Assembly: GCA_013151875.1 (NCBI GenBank)
Contig: JAADHL010000314.1
Location: forward strand, 1-13,272
Source of the DNA: Deltaproteobacteria bacterium
Lineage (GTDB): Bacteria > Myxococcota_A > UBA9042 > DTJE01
DNA: 13,272 nucleotides
Direction of reading: 5' to 3'
In this document: piece after piece, positions 1-6,809 of the stretch
How the letters are laid out: each line of letters opens with the position of its first letter
Position numbering within the stretch: the stretch's first letter is position 1
Translations under genes and position numbers: made by a program
Notes under the pieces: model-generated
What the model was told of the DNA's origin: nothing
What the model saw: the letters and a program-made list of their open reading frames with translations, nothing else
Databases searched by the model: none

Positions 1-123
1 AACGGGGAACGGCGTGCAGGAGCGGTTGAAAACGGCGTCCGGAGGCATCGACGCCGCGGCGCAAAGTCCGACGTGGAGCGGGAACTCCTCAAGGGCATCG
101 AGCGGCTGGGCCTGGGCGGCTAG
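1..123 (+). CDS. rnpA: Probable 3' end of rnpA, ribonuclease P protein component (partial)
   Basis: An open frame enters from the left edge and stops at TAG 121-123, leaving 40 codons. The last residues (GAKSDVERELLKGIERLGLGG without the final Gly) look like the closing helix of RnpA, the protein cofactor of RNase P in tRNA 5' maturation. The stronger argument is position: rnpA directly precedes yidD, yidC and jag in many bacteria. The conserved RNR motif and the core of the protein lie outside the window, so the identity rests on context plus a short tail. The basic stretch before that helix (around RRHRRRG) is not diagnostic. The frame is overlapped by the N-terminal part of the yidD frame. 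Confidence 0.5.
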   Translation, partial: NGERRAGAVENGVRRHRRRGAKSDVERELLKGIERLGLGG

Positions 124-349
124 GCGTGCGCTGCGGATCCCCGCCCTGACGGCCGTTTTTTTCGTCAAGGCATATCAGTACGCGTTGTCGCCGTTTCTTC
201 CGTCCGCCTGCCGCTATCACCCGACCTGTTCGGAATACACAGTTCAGGCGCTTCGACGTTACGGCTTTTTCAAGGGCCTGTACCTGGGCATTCGGCGGAT
301 TCTGAGGTGCCATCCGTGGCACCCCGGCGGATATGACCCGGTACCATGA
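14..349 (+). CDS. yidD: YidD, membrane protein insertion efficiency factor
   Basis: The product is 111 residues. YidD is a small membrane-associated protein that supports YidC- and Sec-dependent insertion of inner-membrane proteins. The family core starts near residue 38. It shows the amphipathic and hydrophobic helix (about 41-63), the motif CRYHPTCSEY at 66-75 and the closing motif RCHPWHPGGYDPV at 98-110, with the family cysteines at 66, 72 and 99. Family members are usually about 70-90 residues, so this one carries roughly 30 extra N-terminal residues of low complexity. There is no in-frame ATG, GTG or TTG closer to the core except a TTG at 26, so ATG 14 (overlapping the rnpA end by 110 bp) is used; a non-standard start near 131 cannot be excluded. 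The stop overlaps the ATG of yidC (ATGA), which indicates coupled translation. Confidence 0.9.
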   Translation: MQERLKTASGGIDAAAQSPTWSGNSSRASSGWAWAARRALRIPALTAVFFVKAYQYALSPFLPSACRYHPTCSEYTVQALRRYGFFKGLYLGIRRILRCHPWHPGGYDPVP

Positions 350-2238
350 GGGATGAGGGGATGACGAACGCTGGACCGAGGATGACGTGGGTTCTGGGGC
401 TTTTCGCGCTCGCGGCCGTTTCGCTGGCCGGGTGGGATGTCGAGGCGGACGAGGTCATGCCGTTGAACGTCCCCCTGGGCGAGCAGGCCGTTGAACTCAA
501 GAGGGCCGGTTTTTTCGATGCGCAGGTGTCCAATTACAATGCCTCTATCCGGAGCTTCCGGCTGCTTGACAAACAGTTCGTTCAAAAGCAGAGGGAAGCG
601 CCGCACACCAATCCACGGCCCCCGGAAGAAAAGCTGGCACCCGGCCCACTGGATCTGGTTTCGACGTGGGATGCGCCCTACTACCCGTTCGCTGCGCATT
701 TTGAGGAACTGACCGGCGCTCCGAATGTGACCAGGACCATCAAGTCGGACCCCAGGCACCCGGTAATCAAGGACGATTTCTGGTCACTGTATGCCAGGGA
801 TCCGATTTTTACGGTGGTGGAACAATCGGACACGCAGGTGCGCCTGGTATGGCCGGACCCGTCCGTTGACAAGTCCACCATGTTCATAGAGAGGACATGG
901 GGGATCGCTGGTGATTACCTGCTGTCCGGCGACATTCGCCTGATCAACCTGGGAAAGGGTGAAATCAACGGCCGCCTGCGCATGGTGATCACTGGATGGG
1001 ACAATCTTGCAAAGACCAAAGGTGGTGGATGCGGAATGATGTTCGCCGCGCGGCCCGATATCCATCAGGTCGCGTGCAAGGTGGGCGACGACCTCGAATC
1101 CAAGGACCAGAAGGACCTCGTAGGGCCCGAAATCGGACTGGGGACCGGGGCCCGATTTGTGGGCATAAACTCCAGGTACTTTCTTACGGCCGCCATTCCA
1201 GGCGGCGACATCCCGGTGCAATGTCTTGGGGACGGTAACGCGGGCGGCAGTTTCGCGGCGGTCATGCAGTGGGAGAAATTTCGCCTCAAGGACGGCTCGG
1301 ACGCATGTCTGCCTTCATGGCTGCCGGCCACGGGACAGATGACCGGGCGCATGCATTGCTGGGAGGCCGAGGAAAAACTGGGCCTGGAAGGCGGTTACGA
1401 TATCGCCACCCTTGGTACGGCCTATTCGCGGGCCGTGGCAAAGGCGTCTTCCGAGGCCGATCTGGACGGTCTGGAAAAGGCAAAGAACTCGCTGCTGCCT
1501 GGGCGGGTACGTTCGTTCCCGTTCACTGCCTATATCGGACCGAAGTTCATAGATCGCCTGGAACAGGTCGGTTCGGGACTCGACGACACCATCGACTTCT
1601 GGGTGCTGGGGTTTTTGTGCAAGCCGATGCTGTGGATACTCAGGACGTCCTATGGCCTGATCCCCAGCTATGGTCTGGCCATCATACTGCTGACACTGAT
1701 CGTCAAACTGCTGACCCTGTATCCGACGCAGAAAAGCATGCAGCAGATGAAGCGCATGGGCGATCTCAAGCCCAAAATGGACGAGATCCGCCAGAAGTTC
1801 AAGGACGACAAAACCAAGATGAATCAGGCCATGATGGACCTGTACAAGCGCGAGAAGGTGAATCCGCTTGGCGGCTGCCTCCCGATGCTGCTTCAGATGC
1901 CCATCTGGATTGCGTTGTACAGGACCATCTACGGGGCGGTGGACCTGTACCACATGCCGTTGTTTCTGTGGATCGACGACCTGTCCGGACCGGACCCCTA
2001 TTTCGTCATGCCGGTGCTGCTGGGCGGGCTGATGTTCGTGCAGCAGAGGATGACGCCGACCATGGGTGACCAGACCCAGGCCAAGATAATGATGTACATG
2101 ATGCCGATCATGTTCACTGTGTTCATGTGGTTCCTGCCGTCAGGACTGGTGTTCTACATACTCATCAATACCGTGCTCGCGATTGCCCACCAATGGTACG
2201 TGAGGCGGCCGGCAAAGGCCGGCGCCGCGGCGGGTTGA
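346..2238 (+). CDS. yidC: YidC, membrane protein insertase
   Basis: YidC inserts and folds inner-membrane proteins, alone or with SecYEG. The product is 630 residues, longer than the 548 of E. coli. A hydrophobic N-terminal anchor lies at about 14-29, a large periplasmic beta domain at about 40-400, and the YidC/Oxa1 core at about 418-620. In the core the motif VNPLGGCLPMLLQMPIW starts at 505 and the last helices include MFTVFMWFLPSGLVFYI. The positive residue of the hydrophilic groove, Arg366 in E. coli, is Lys454 here, a swap I recall from other deltaproteobacterial YidC proteins. The charged cytoplasmic hairpin follows at about 465-495. The periplasmic domain has five cysteines (229, 244, 293, 321, 338). 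ATG 346 overlaps the yidD stop; ATG 361, with AGGG at 349-352 eight bases upstream, is an equally good start and would remove five residues. Confidence 0.96.
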   Translation: MRDEGMTNAGPRMTWVLGLFALAAVSLAGWDVEADEVMPLNVPLGEQAVELKRAGFFDAQVSNYNASIRSFRLLDKQFVQKQREAPHTNPRPPEEKLAPGPLDLVSTWDAPYYPFAAHFEELTGAPNVTRTIKSDPRHPVIKDDFWSLYARDPIFTVVEQSDTQVRLVWPDPSVDKSTMFIERTWGIAGDYLLSGDIRLINLGKGEINGRLRMVITGWDNLAKTKGGGCGMMFAARPDIHQVACKVGDDLESKDQKDLVGPEIGLGTGARFVGINSRYFLTAAIPGGDIPVQCLGDGNAGGSFAAVMQWEKFRLKDGSDACLPSWLPATGQMTGRMHCWEAEEKLGLEGGYDIATLGTAYSRAVAKASSEADLDGLEKAKNSLLPGRVRSFPFTAYIGPKFIDRLEQVGSGLDDTIDFWVLGFLCKPMLWILRTSYGLIPSYGLAIILLTLIVKLLTLYPTQKSMQQMKRMGDLKPKMDEIRQKFKDDKTKMNQAMMDLYKREKVNPLGGCLPMLLQMPIWIALYRTIYGAVDLYHMPLFLWIDDLSGPDPYFVMPVLLGGLMFVQQRMTPTMGDQTQAKIMMYMMPIMFTVFMWFLPSGLVFYILINTVLAIAHQWYVRRPAKAGAAAG

Positions 2239-2258
2239 CGCAGAGCGGGGAGGGCCGA

Positions 2259-3080
2259 ATGAAGGAAGAGGTTTTTGAAGGCAAATCGGAAGAGGAAGCA
2301 TTGCTGAAGGCTTCCGAAGACCTGGGTGTCAACATCTCCGAGATGTCATATGACGTGCTGGAGAACGAGACCGGGCTGTTCGGGCTGTTCAAGAAGTCGG
2401 TCAAGATCCGGGTGAGGGTCGCGGACGAGCCGGCGGCCATGGTCTATCGCAAGGAGGCCCCCCGTGCCGGAAGCAATGCGCACGCGGCCACCGGTGATGA
2501 CGCGCCCGGGGACGACAACGGCAAGACGCCCAGGGAACTCCCGATCAAGGGTCCCGATGCCCAGGCAGCGCTGGAGGGCGTGCTTCAGAGGATGGGCGTA
2601 AAGGCCGAGGTCACGGTGACCGAGGATGACACCCGGGTGTCCCTGGACATCTCGACCGACGAGGAAGACGTGGTAATCGGGAGGGACGGCGAGGTCCTCA
2701 GCGCATTGCAGTTCGTCGTGAACAAGATGGTCAACCGTTTTCCCGAGAGCCGCAAGCGCGTCGTCCTGGACGCGGTCGGATTCCGCAACCGTCGGCGGGA
2801 GGCGCTTTCCGCCCTGGCCAGAGAGATGGGCGCGAAGGCCATCAGGACAGGCAAGGTCGTGCGCCTCAGTCCGATGAACGCCCAGGATCGTCGCCTGATT
2901 CACCTTGAATTGAAGTCTCATTCGGGATTGACCACCCGCAGCGAAGGCGATGGGATGTTCAGGTGCCTGCTCATCGTGCCGGACGGGTTCCGTGAGCGGA
3001 GTCCCGGCAGGGGAGGCCGAGGAGGCGGGTCACGGGGATCACGTCCACGTCGCGATCGGGATCAAGGGCAAAACGCCTGA
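2259..3080 (+). CDS. jag: Jag/KhpB, KH and R3H domain RNA-binding protein
   Basis: The product is 273 residues from ATG 2259, preceded by GGGGAGGG at 2247-2254. The frame is open further upstream inside yidC, but this site gives the canonical Jag N-terminus (KEEVFEGKSEEEAL). Domains in order are Jag_N at about 2-52 with the motif GLFGLF, an acidic linker at about 60-95, a KH domain at about 98-170 with GRDG at 141-144 in the GxxG loop, and an R3H domain at about 172-242 with Arg211 and His215 forming the R-x3-H signature. In Gram-positive bacteria KhpB pairs with KhpA to bind RNA and affects cell elongation and division; here the role is inferred from the family. The last 30 residues are an RGG-like basic tail lying antisense to the end of the convergent deacetylase gene. 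It follows yidC by 20 bp, so one operon is likely. Confidence 0.95.
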   Translation: MKEEVFEGKSEEEALLKASEDLGVNISEMSYDVLENETGLFGLFKKSVKIRVRVADEPAAMVYRKEAPRAGSNAHAATGDDAPGDDNGKTPRELPIKGPDAQAALEGVLQRMGVKAEVTVTEDDTRVSLDISTDEEDVVIGRDGEVLSALQFVVNKMVNRFPESRKRVVLDAVGFRNRRREALSALAREMGAKAIRTGKVVRLSPMNAQDRRLIHLELKSHSGLTTRSEGDGMFRCLLIVPDGFRERSPGRGGRGGGSRGSRPRRDRDQGQNA

Positions 3081-3864
3081 TCACCGCCGCCGTGTTGGGC
3101 CTGGGATGGCCGATGGCGATGGCGCATCCCCGTTCATGGGCCACTTCAACAGCCCTGTTCATCATACGGTTGATCTCGGGTACATGGGGGTCGTTGTCCA
3201 GGAAGACATCCCTTTCCAGGAAGGGAACCCGCGCGTTTCGCGCCGCCTCGCGGCCCACGGTTTCAGGGTCCGTCCTGGAATCCAGGAAGTACAATCCGCG
3301 TTTTTTCAGCTCGGCCAGCACCACCGCCATGGCATAACGGTCCCTGGTAAAGCGGGACCCCATGTGGTTGTTTACGCCCTTCGCGCCCGGCACGCGCTCC
3401 AGGTCCCACTCCAGTGTCTTCGCGATCTCCCGGGTCGTCATGGAAGTCAGCAGGAAGCCGGGACCGCCCATGTGGTCTGCGCTCAGCGGTTCCATGGGTA
3501 TGTGAGCCAGGACGTCCCTGCCCTGGGCCTCCAGCGAAAGCGCGACTTCCCGCGGGTGGGACGCCGCGGACAGGACCGAAAACGACAGCGGCACGGGGAT
3601 GTCCAGAAACGGCTCCAGTTGTTCTATCGACTCTCCGGCGTCGTCTATGACTATCGCCAGCAGGGGACGGTCCCCCGTGGGTTGGGGATAATCGAGCAGG
3701 TCGCGCGAACCGGATTCGCGGCCTGTCGGGAGGATCGGATTCTCGGCCCCTCTGATCACCGGAGGCGCAGCGCATCCGGCCAGCGCGAAAACGAGCAGGA
3801 TGACCCGGGCCGATTTGCCTTCGGGCCGGACGTCCTCGACCGGCCGCATGGGTGCGACGTTCAT
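2971..3864 (-). CDS. YibQ-family divergent polysaccharide deacetylase, probable lipoprotein
   Basis: The product is 297 residues. It matches the divergent polysaccharide deacetylase family (YibQ, formerly DUF610): IDDAG at 73-77, HIPMEP at 121-126, NNHMGSRFTRD from 165, YFLDSRT with Asp195, and IGHP at 251-254, ending in the family's last strand and helix (VIPVTRLL, 275-282). The N-terminus has a hydrophobic run and a lipobox LAGC with Cys31 followed by Ala, so it is probably an outer-membrane lipoprotein facing the periplasm. The substrate is not established; genomic company with FtsEX and EnvC suggests cell-wall work. ATG 3864 overlaps the stop of the envC-like gene (ATGA), so it is translated with it. 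Met6 is an alternative start. The 3' end overlaps jag by 110 bp, with no terminator between the two convergent genes. Confidence 0.9.
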   Translation of the reverse strand: MNVAPMRPVEDVRPEGKSARVILLVFALAGCAAPPVIRGAENPILPTGRESGSRDLLDYPQPTGDRPLLAIVIDDAGESIEQLEPFLDIPVPLSFSVLSAASHPREVALSLEAQGRDVLAHIPMEPLSADHMGGPGFLLTSMTTREIAKTLEWDLERVPGAKGVNNHMGSRFTRDRYAMAVVLAELKKRGLYFLDSRTDPETVGREAARNARVPFLERDVFLDNDPHVPEINRMMNRAVEVAHERGCAIAIGHPRPNTAAVIRRFALDPDRDVDVIPVTRLLGLPCRDSAHGTRPAR

Positions 3865-4979
3865 CGCTCCAACGTCCTCGTTTGCAGGTAGGGCAGGGGG
3901 TCCAGGGCCTTGTGTCCTTTTCGAAGCTCGAAATACAGGCGCAGATCCGTGTCCCCAGGTCCCCTTTCCACAAGGCCCAGGATGTCTCCCTCGCGCACTA
4001 TCTGCCCCTCCTTCACGCGCAGGGTGGAGAGTCCCGCGTACACAGTGTAATAACCGGATGCGTGGTCCAGGATCACGGTGGTCCCGTATCCCCGCATGCT
4101 GCCCGAATACACCACCTTGCCGAAGGCTACGGCCCTTACGTTCCGGTCGTTTCCCCTGTCATAGACAAGGGTCAGACCCGGGTGGGGCGTGACCGTTTTG
4201 AACTCTGGATGGACGCGGTTGCCGAACGGCACCAGGACCCTTGAACCGGCCAGGGGCCAGCGCAGCCTGGCCTTCAGTCGTTCGAAGTGGACCGCCCCGG
4301 GCGCCTTGGAGAGGCGGGCCTCTACCAGACGGACCATGGCCTTTCTGGCTGCGTCCAGTTCATGTTCGTGGCGCATGTGCAGACTGCGATCGCTTTCCAG
4401 GGCCGCCAGCATCTTTCGTCGGGCAATCGTGTCGGCCTGAAGACGGGCCTTTGCCTGGCGTCCGGCGGCCGCGGCCGCGTAACCGTTGGCCCTTTCCATG
4501 GACGCGATGAATCGGGCGGTGTTCGCCTTGCGCGCCGCTTTATCCAGCCTGGCCAGCTCCCCGGCCTGTCTGGTGGTCAGCTTGACCAGCATGACCCGCC
4601 GCCTGCTCTCGTCGTCGTCGCCCAGGCCAAGAAAGATGGACATAACGCCGCCCATGGGTCTGGTCGCGGCGATCAGGCGCAAAGTAACCCTGAGGCGGTC
4701 CCTGGCTGTGCGTTCGGCTGAAAGCAGCTCTGCCAGCGATTTTTCCGCCAGGGCCAGTCTGGTCTCGGCCTGTTTCCTGGCGGCCTCAGCCGCCTCTATC
4801 TCACGCTGAGCCTGCCTTTCCTCGAATACCATGTGGTCCAAGGCGTCCAGGATCGATTTTTCCTGCTTCAGGGTCTGAAGGACATCTGAACCCTTGACTT
4901 CGGCGACCACGGACGGCGATGCCGCCAGGGCCAGCAGGACCCATACGACGGTTCTTGAAAAAACCGGCTTCCCGGTCAA
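3861..4979 (-). CDS. envC: EnvC-like murein hydrolase activator (coiled coil plus degenerate LytM/M23 domain)
   Basis: The product is 372 residues from TTG 4979. That TTG overlaps the ftsX stop (TTGA) and has a perfect AGGAGG five bases upstream (4985-4990); the frame is open upstream only inside ftsX. A signal peptide occupies about 1-26 (VVWVLLALAAS, likely cut after VVA). A long charged coiled coil fills about 30-235, and a LytM domain about 238-365. The zinc site is destroyed: the HxGxD motif reads HPGLTL (His266 kept, Asp replaced by Thr270), the Y-x-H-L motif reads YAGL (Gly316), and the HLH motif reads RLY (347-349). E. coli EnvC is likewise inactive and activates amidases AmiA and AmiB when FtsEX changes shape. 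The same role is inferred here from domain order and from lying directly after ftsE and ftsX. Confidence 0.9.
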   Translation of the reverse strand: MTGKPVFSRTVVWVLLALAASPSVVAEVKGSDVLQTLKQEKSILDALDHMVFEERQAQREIEAAEAARKQAETRLALAEKSLAELLSAERTARDRLRVTLRLIAATRPMGGVMSIFLGLGDDDESRRRVMLVKLTTRQAGELARLDKAARKANTARFIASMERANGYAAAAAGRQAKARLQADTIARRKMLAALESDRSLHMRHEHELDAARKAMVRLVEARLSKAPGAVHFERLKARLRWPLAGSRVLVPFGNRVHPEFKTVTPHPGLTLVYDRGNDRNVRAVAFGKVVYSGSMRGYGTTVILDHASGYYTVYAGLSTLRVKEGQIVREGDILGLVERGPGDTDLRLYFELRKGHKALDPLPYLQTRTLER

Positions 4980-5959
4980 GGCAGCCTCCTGGACGTGGCG
5001 ATGAATGCCCCCAGCCCACCGACGCCGGCCCCGGCCAGAAGGGCCAGCGGCACCAACAGGCCCTGACCGGTGGGAAGCCTGATCGAGACGGCCAGTTCCG
5101 TTGCCAGCCATGAATTTGCGGCGGAAACAATGAAAACGCCCGCGATTGCTCCGGCCAGTACTCCAAGGGCGCCTTGCGCGATCCCCTGGATGTAAAGCGG
5201 CGCTTTCAGGAAGGCGTCGGTGGCGCCGATCAGCCTGAGAATGTTCATTTCATCCCTACGGCGTTCCATGGTGCGGGTCAGGGTGCCGACCACGAAGAAG
5301 ATGGTGCTCAACAGCAGCAGACCAGCCAGAAGCGACAGTGCCAATCGTCCGAAACGCACGGCTGCGGCTGCGGCCCGAATGCGCGCGGCCCCTACCGGCG
5401 GCTCGGCCACCACGTCGACATCCTCTATTTTTTTCAGAAAAGCAGTGAGTCCGACCACATCGGGCGCGCCCCCGGAGGCGTCGCCAAAGCCCACCTCGAT
5501 ACAGTGTTGGCCCGGGATCTCCCCGGGAGGCAGGGAGGCCGCGAGGTCCCTCGGCAAAAGCGCGGCGTTCCTGGCCCTGTCCTCGCCCGCGCTCAGATAC
5601 CTGACGTCGTTCACGTCCGGACGACCACGGATCGTCTTCATCAGTTCGTTGACCCTGTCGGAAGGGACCTGTTCCTTCAGATAGATGATCACGTGAGCGC
5701 GGTTGCCCGCCCTCTCCAGCGCGTCCACGGCCACTGAACCGAACGACCCGAACAGGGTGACCAGGCAAGTGGCCACGGCCAGCGAAGAAACGCAGGCCAG
5801 GACCTGTCCAGGGGATATGAGCAGGCCGCGGACGCCCTCCGTCAGCAGATGAGCCGCCTTTCTGGCCGCCGCCAGACCTCGCGGAGGGGACATCGGTTGC
5901 GTCGAGTGTTCGCCCGAGGCGCCTGGGCGTTCGTCGGACGGTTTTTGAGGTCCGTCCAT
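4976..5959 (-). CDS. ftsX: FtsX, cell-division ABC transporter-like permease
   Basis: FtsX is the membrane half of FtsEX, which couples cytoplasmic ATP binding to activation of periplasmic cell-wall hydrolysis at the septum. The product is 327 residues, a normal length. About 50 cytoplasmic residues precede TM1 (about 53-75). The extracytoplasmic domain that binds the EnvC coiled coil spans about 76-205, followed by TM2 (206-228), TM3 (255-280) and TM4 (300-322). The cytoplasmic loop motif RRRDEMNILRLIGAT at 233-247 is a family signature. The ATG overlaps the ftsE stop by one base (TGATG), and its own stop overlaps the TTG start of the envC-like gene, so the three are translationally coupled. 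Confidence 0.95.
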   Translation of the reverse strand: MDGPQKPSDERPGASGEHSTQPMSPPRGLAAARKAAHLLTEGVRGLLISPGQVLACVSSLAVATCLVTLFGSFGSVAVDALERAGNRAHVIIYLKEQVPSDRVNELMKTIRGRPDVNDVRYLSAGEDRARNAALLPRDLAASLPPGEIPGQHCIEVGFGDASGGAPDVVGLTAFLKKIEDVDVVAEPPVGAARIRAAAAAVRFGRLALSLLAGLLLLSTIFFVVGTLTRTMERRRDEMNILRLIGATDAFLKAPLYIQGIAQGALGVLAGAIAGVFIVSAANSWLATELAVSIRLPTGQGLLVPLALLAGAGVGGLGAFIATSRRLP

Positions 5960-6747
5960 CAGTCGTCTCCGTCAGCGGAAATCCGGCCCGATTCCCCCAA
6001 ATCCGTACCCGTACCCGTGCCCGTACCCGTCGTGCCCGTCCCCGCCGTCCCCGCCCCCTGCGGCTTCAGGTCCTCGATCAGAAATCCCTTGTTCAGAAGG
6101 AGGGTGCGTTTGGGGAACGCCTCGATCAGGAACCTGTCGTGGGTGGCCATCAAGACCGCGGCCCCCCGCCTGTTGAGGCTTTCGAAAAGGCGCACTATCT
6201 CGGATGAAAGTTCCCAATCCAGGTTGCCGGTGGGCTCGTCGGCGAGGATGAGGGCCGGTTGCATGGCCAGCGCCCTACCCACGGCCACGCGTTGTTGCTC
6301 GCCGCCTGAAAGCATGGGGGGGTAGGCCCCGGCGTAACGATCGATCCCGAGGTCGAACATGACGCCTTCGACCCGGGACTTCACCTCGCGTCGAGACAGT
6401 CCCAGGATATGCAGACCCACCGCGATATTGTCGAAAACGTTGCGGTCCTGAAGCAGGCGAAAGTCCTGAAAGATGACGCCGATGTTGCGTCTCAGAAACG
6501 GTATCGAGGATCGGCGCAGGGCCTTGAGGTTCTTGCCGAAAACCAGGATGTCACCGTCCGACGCCTTTTCCATGCGCAGCAGCAGTTTGATGAGGGTCGT
6601 CTTGCCCGCGCCGCTGGGCCCGGACAGATAGACGAACTCGCCGGGTTCAACATTGAAGGTGAGGCCGTTGAGGGCCTCGGTACCATTGGGATACCGCTTG
6701 ACTACCGAATCGATCTCTACCGCCGGCATGACGGGCTGGTCCTGCAT
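5959..6747 (-). CDS. ftsE: FtsE, cell-division ATP-binding protein
   Basis: FtsE is the cytoplasmic ATPase of FtsEX. The product is 262 residues, against about 220-230 for most FtsE. All ABC motifs are intact: Walker A GPSGAGKTT at 43-51, Q-loop Gln94 in FQDFRLL, signature LSGGEQQRVAVGRA from 146, Walker B LILADEPTGNLD from 166, and switch His203 in ATHD. The ATPase fold ends near 228. It is followed by a Gly-Thr tail (231-249) and an acidic end, produced by a hexanucleotide-like repeat in the DNA. Start ATG 6747 lacks a clear ribosome-binding site; Met7 (6729) is an alternative. It is the first gene of the division cluster and lies 62 bp downstream of the response-regulator gene on the same strand. 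Confidence 0.96.
   Translation of the reverse strand: MQDQPVMPAVEIDSVVKRYPNGTEALNGLTFNVEPGEFVYLSGPSGAGKTTLIKLLLRMEKASDGDILVFGKNLKALRRSSIPFLRRNIGVIFQDFRLLQDRNVFDNIAVGLHILGLSRREVKSRVEGVMFDLGIDRYAGAYPPMLSGGEQQRVAVGRALAMQPALILADEPTGNLDWELSSEIVRLFESLNRRGAAVLMATHDRFLIEAFPKRTLLLNKGFLIEDLKPQGAGTAGTGTTGTGTGTGTDLGESGRISADGDD
6001..6057. repeat. Degenerate hexanucleotide repeat (GTACCC type) in the ftsE 3' end
   Basis: On the plus strand, units such as GTACCC, GTGCCC and GTCCCC run from about 6004 and decay toward 6057. Read as ftsE on the minus strand they give alternating Gly-Thr and Gly-Ala residues 231-249. The period keeps the reading frame, so copy-number change would alter tail length without a frameshift. 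Confidence 0.7.
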
Positions 6748-6758
6748 CGGGTTGCCAT

Positions 6759-6787
6759 AGAATAGCCCACGGCTATCTCACCCGCAA
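6759..6787 (-). promoter_or_regulatory. Weak candidate sigma70 promoter for ftsE
   Basis: On the minus strand TTGCGG (6782-6787) is followed after 17 bases by TATTCT (6759-6764). The boxes match the consensus only partly. A start site about seven bases below the -10 would leave almost no leader before ATG 6747, which would favour Met7 (6729) or a near-leaderless message. Without this promoter the division genes would depend on read-through from the cheR operon. Confidence 0.25.
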
Positions 6788-6789
6788 CG

Positions 6790-6807
6790 GCCCGTGTGCG
6801 AACGGGC
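6790..6807 (-). terminator. Small GC hairpin after the response-regulator stop
   Basis: GCCCGT (6790-6795) and ACGGGC (6802-6807) form a six-base-pair stem with a six-base loop, directly behind the stop codon of the HD-GYP gene on the minus strand. No run of T follows, so this is not a classical intrinsic terminator. It may slow or partly end transcription before ftsE. Confidence 0.25.
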
Positions 6808-6809
6808 TG

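Noticed and set aside
1315..1953. A 212-codon minus-strand frame antisense to yidC
   Set aside because: It has no motif, and yidC accounts for the coding signal.
1269..2069. A 266-codon plus-strand frame inside yidC
   Set aside because: It is out of frame with YidC, whose conserved core is intact over the same bases; low-complexity translation.
2950..3891. A 313-codon plus-strand frame opposite the deacetylase gene
   Set aside because: The minus strand carries all deacetylase motifs; this frame shows no recognisable family.
6790..6807. Strong intrinsic terminator between the HD-GYP gene and ftsE
   Set aside because: The hairpin has only six pairs and no T-run follows on the minus strand, so it is listed only as a weak candidate.
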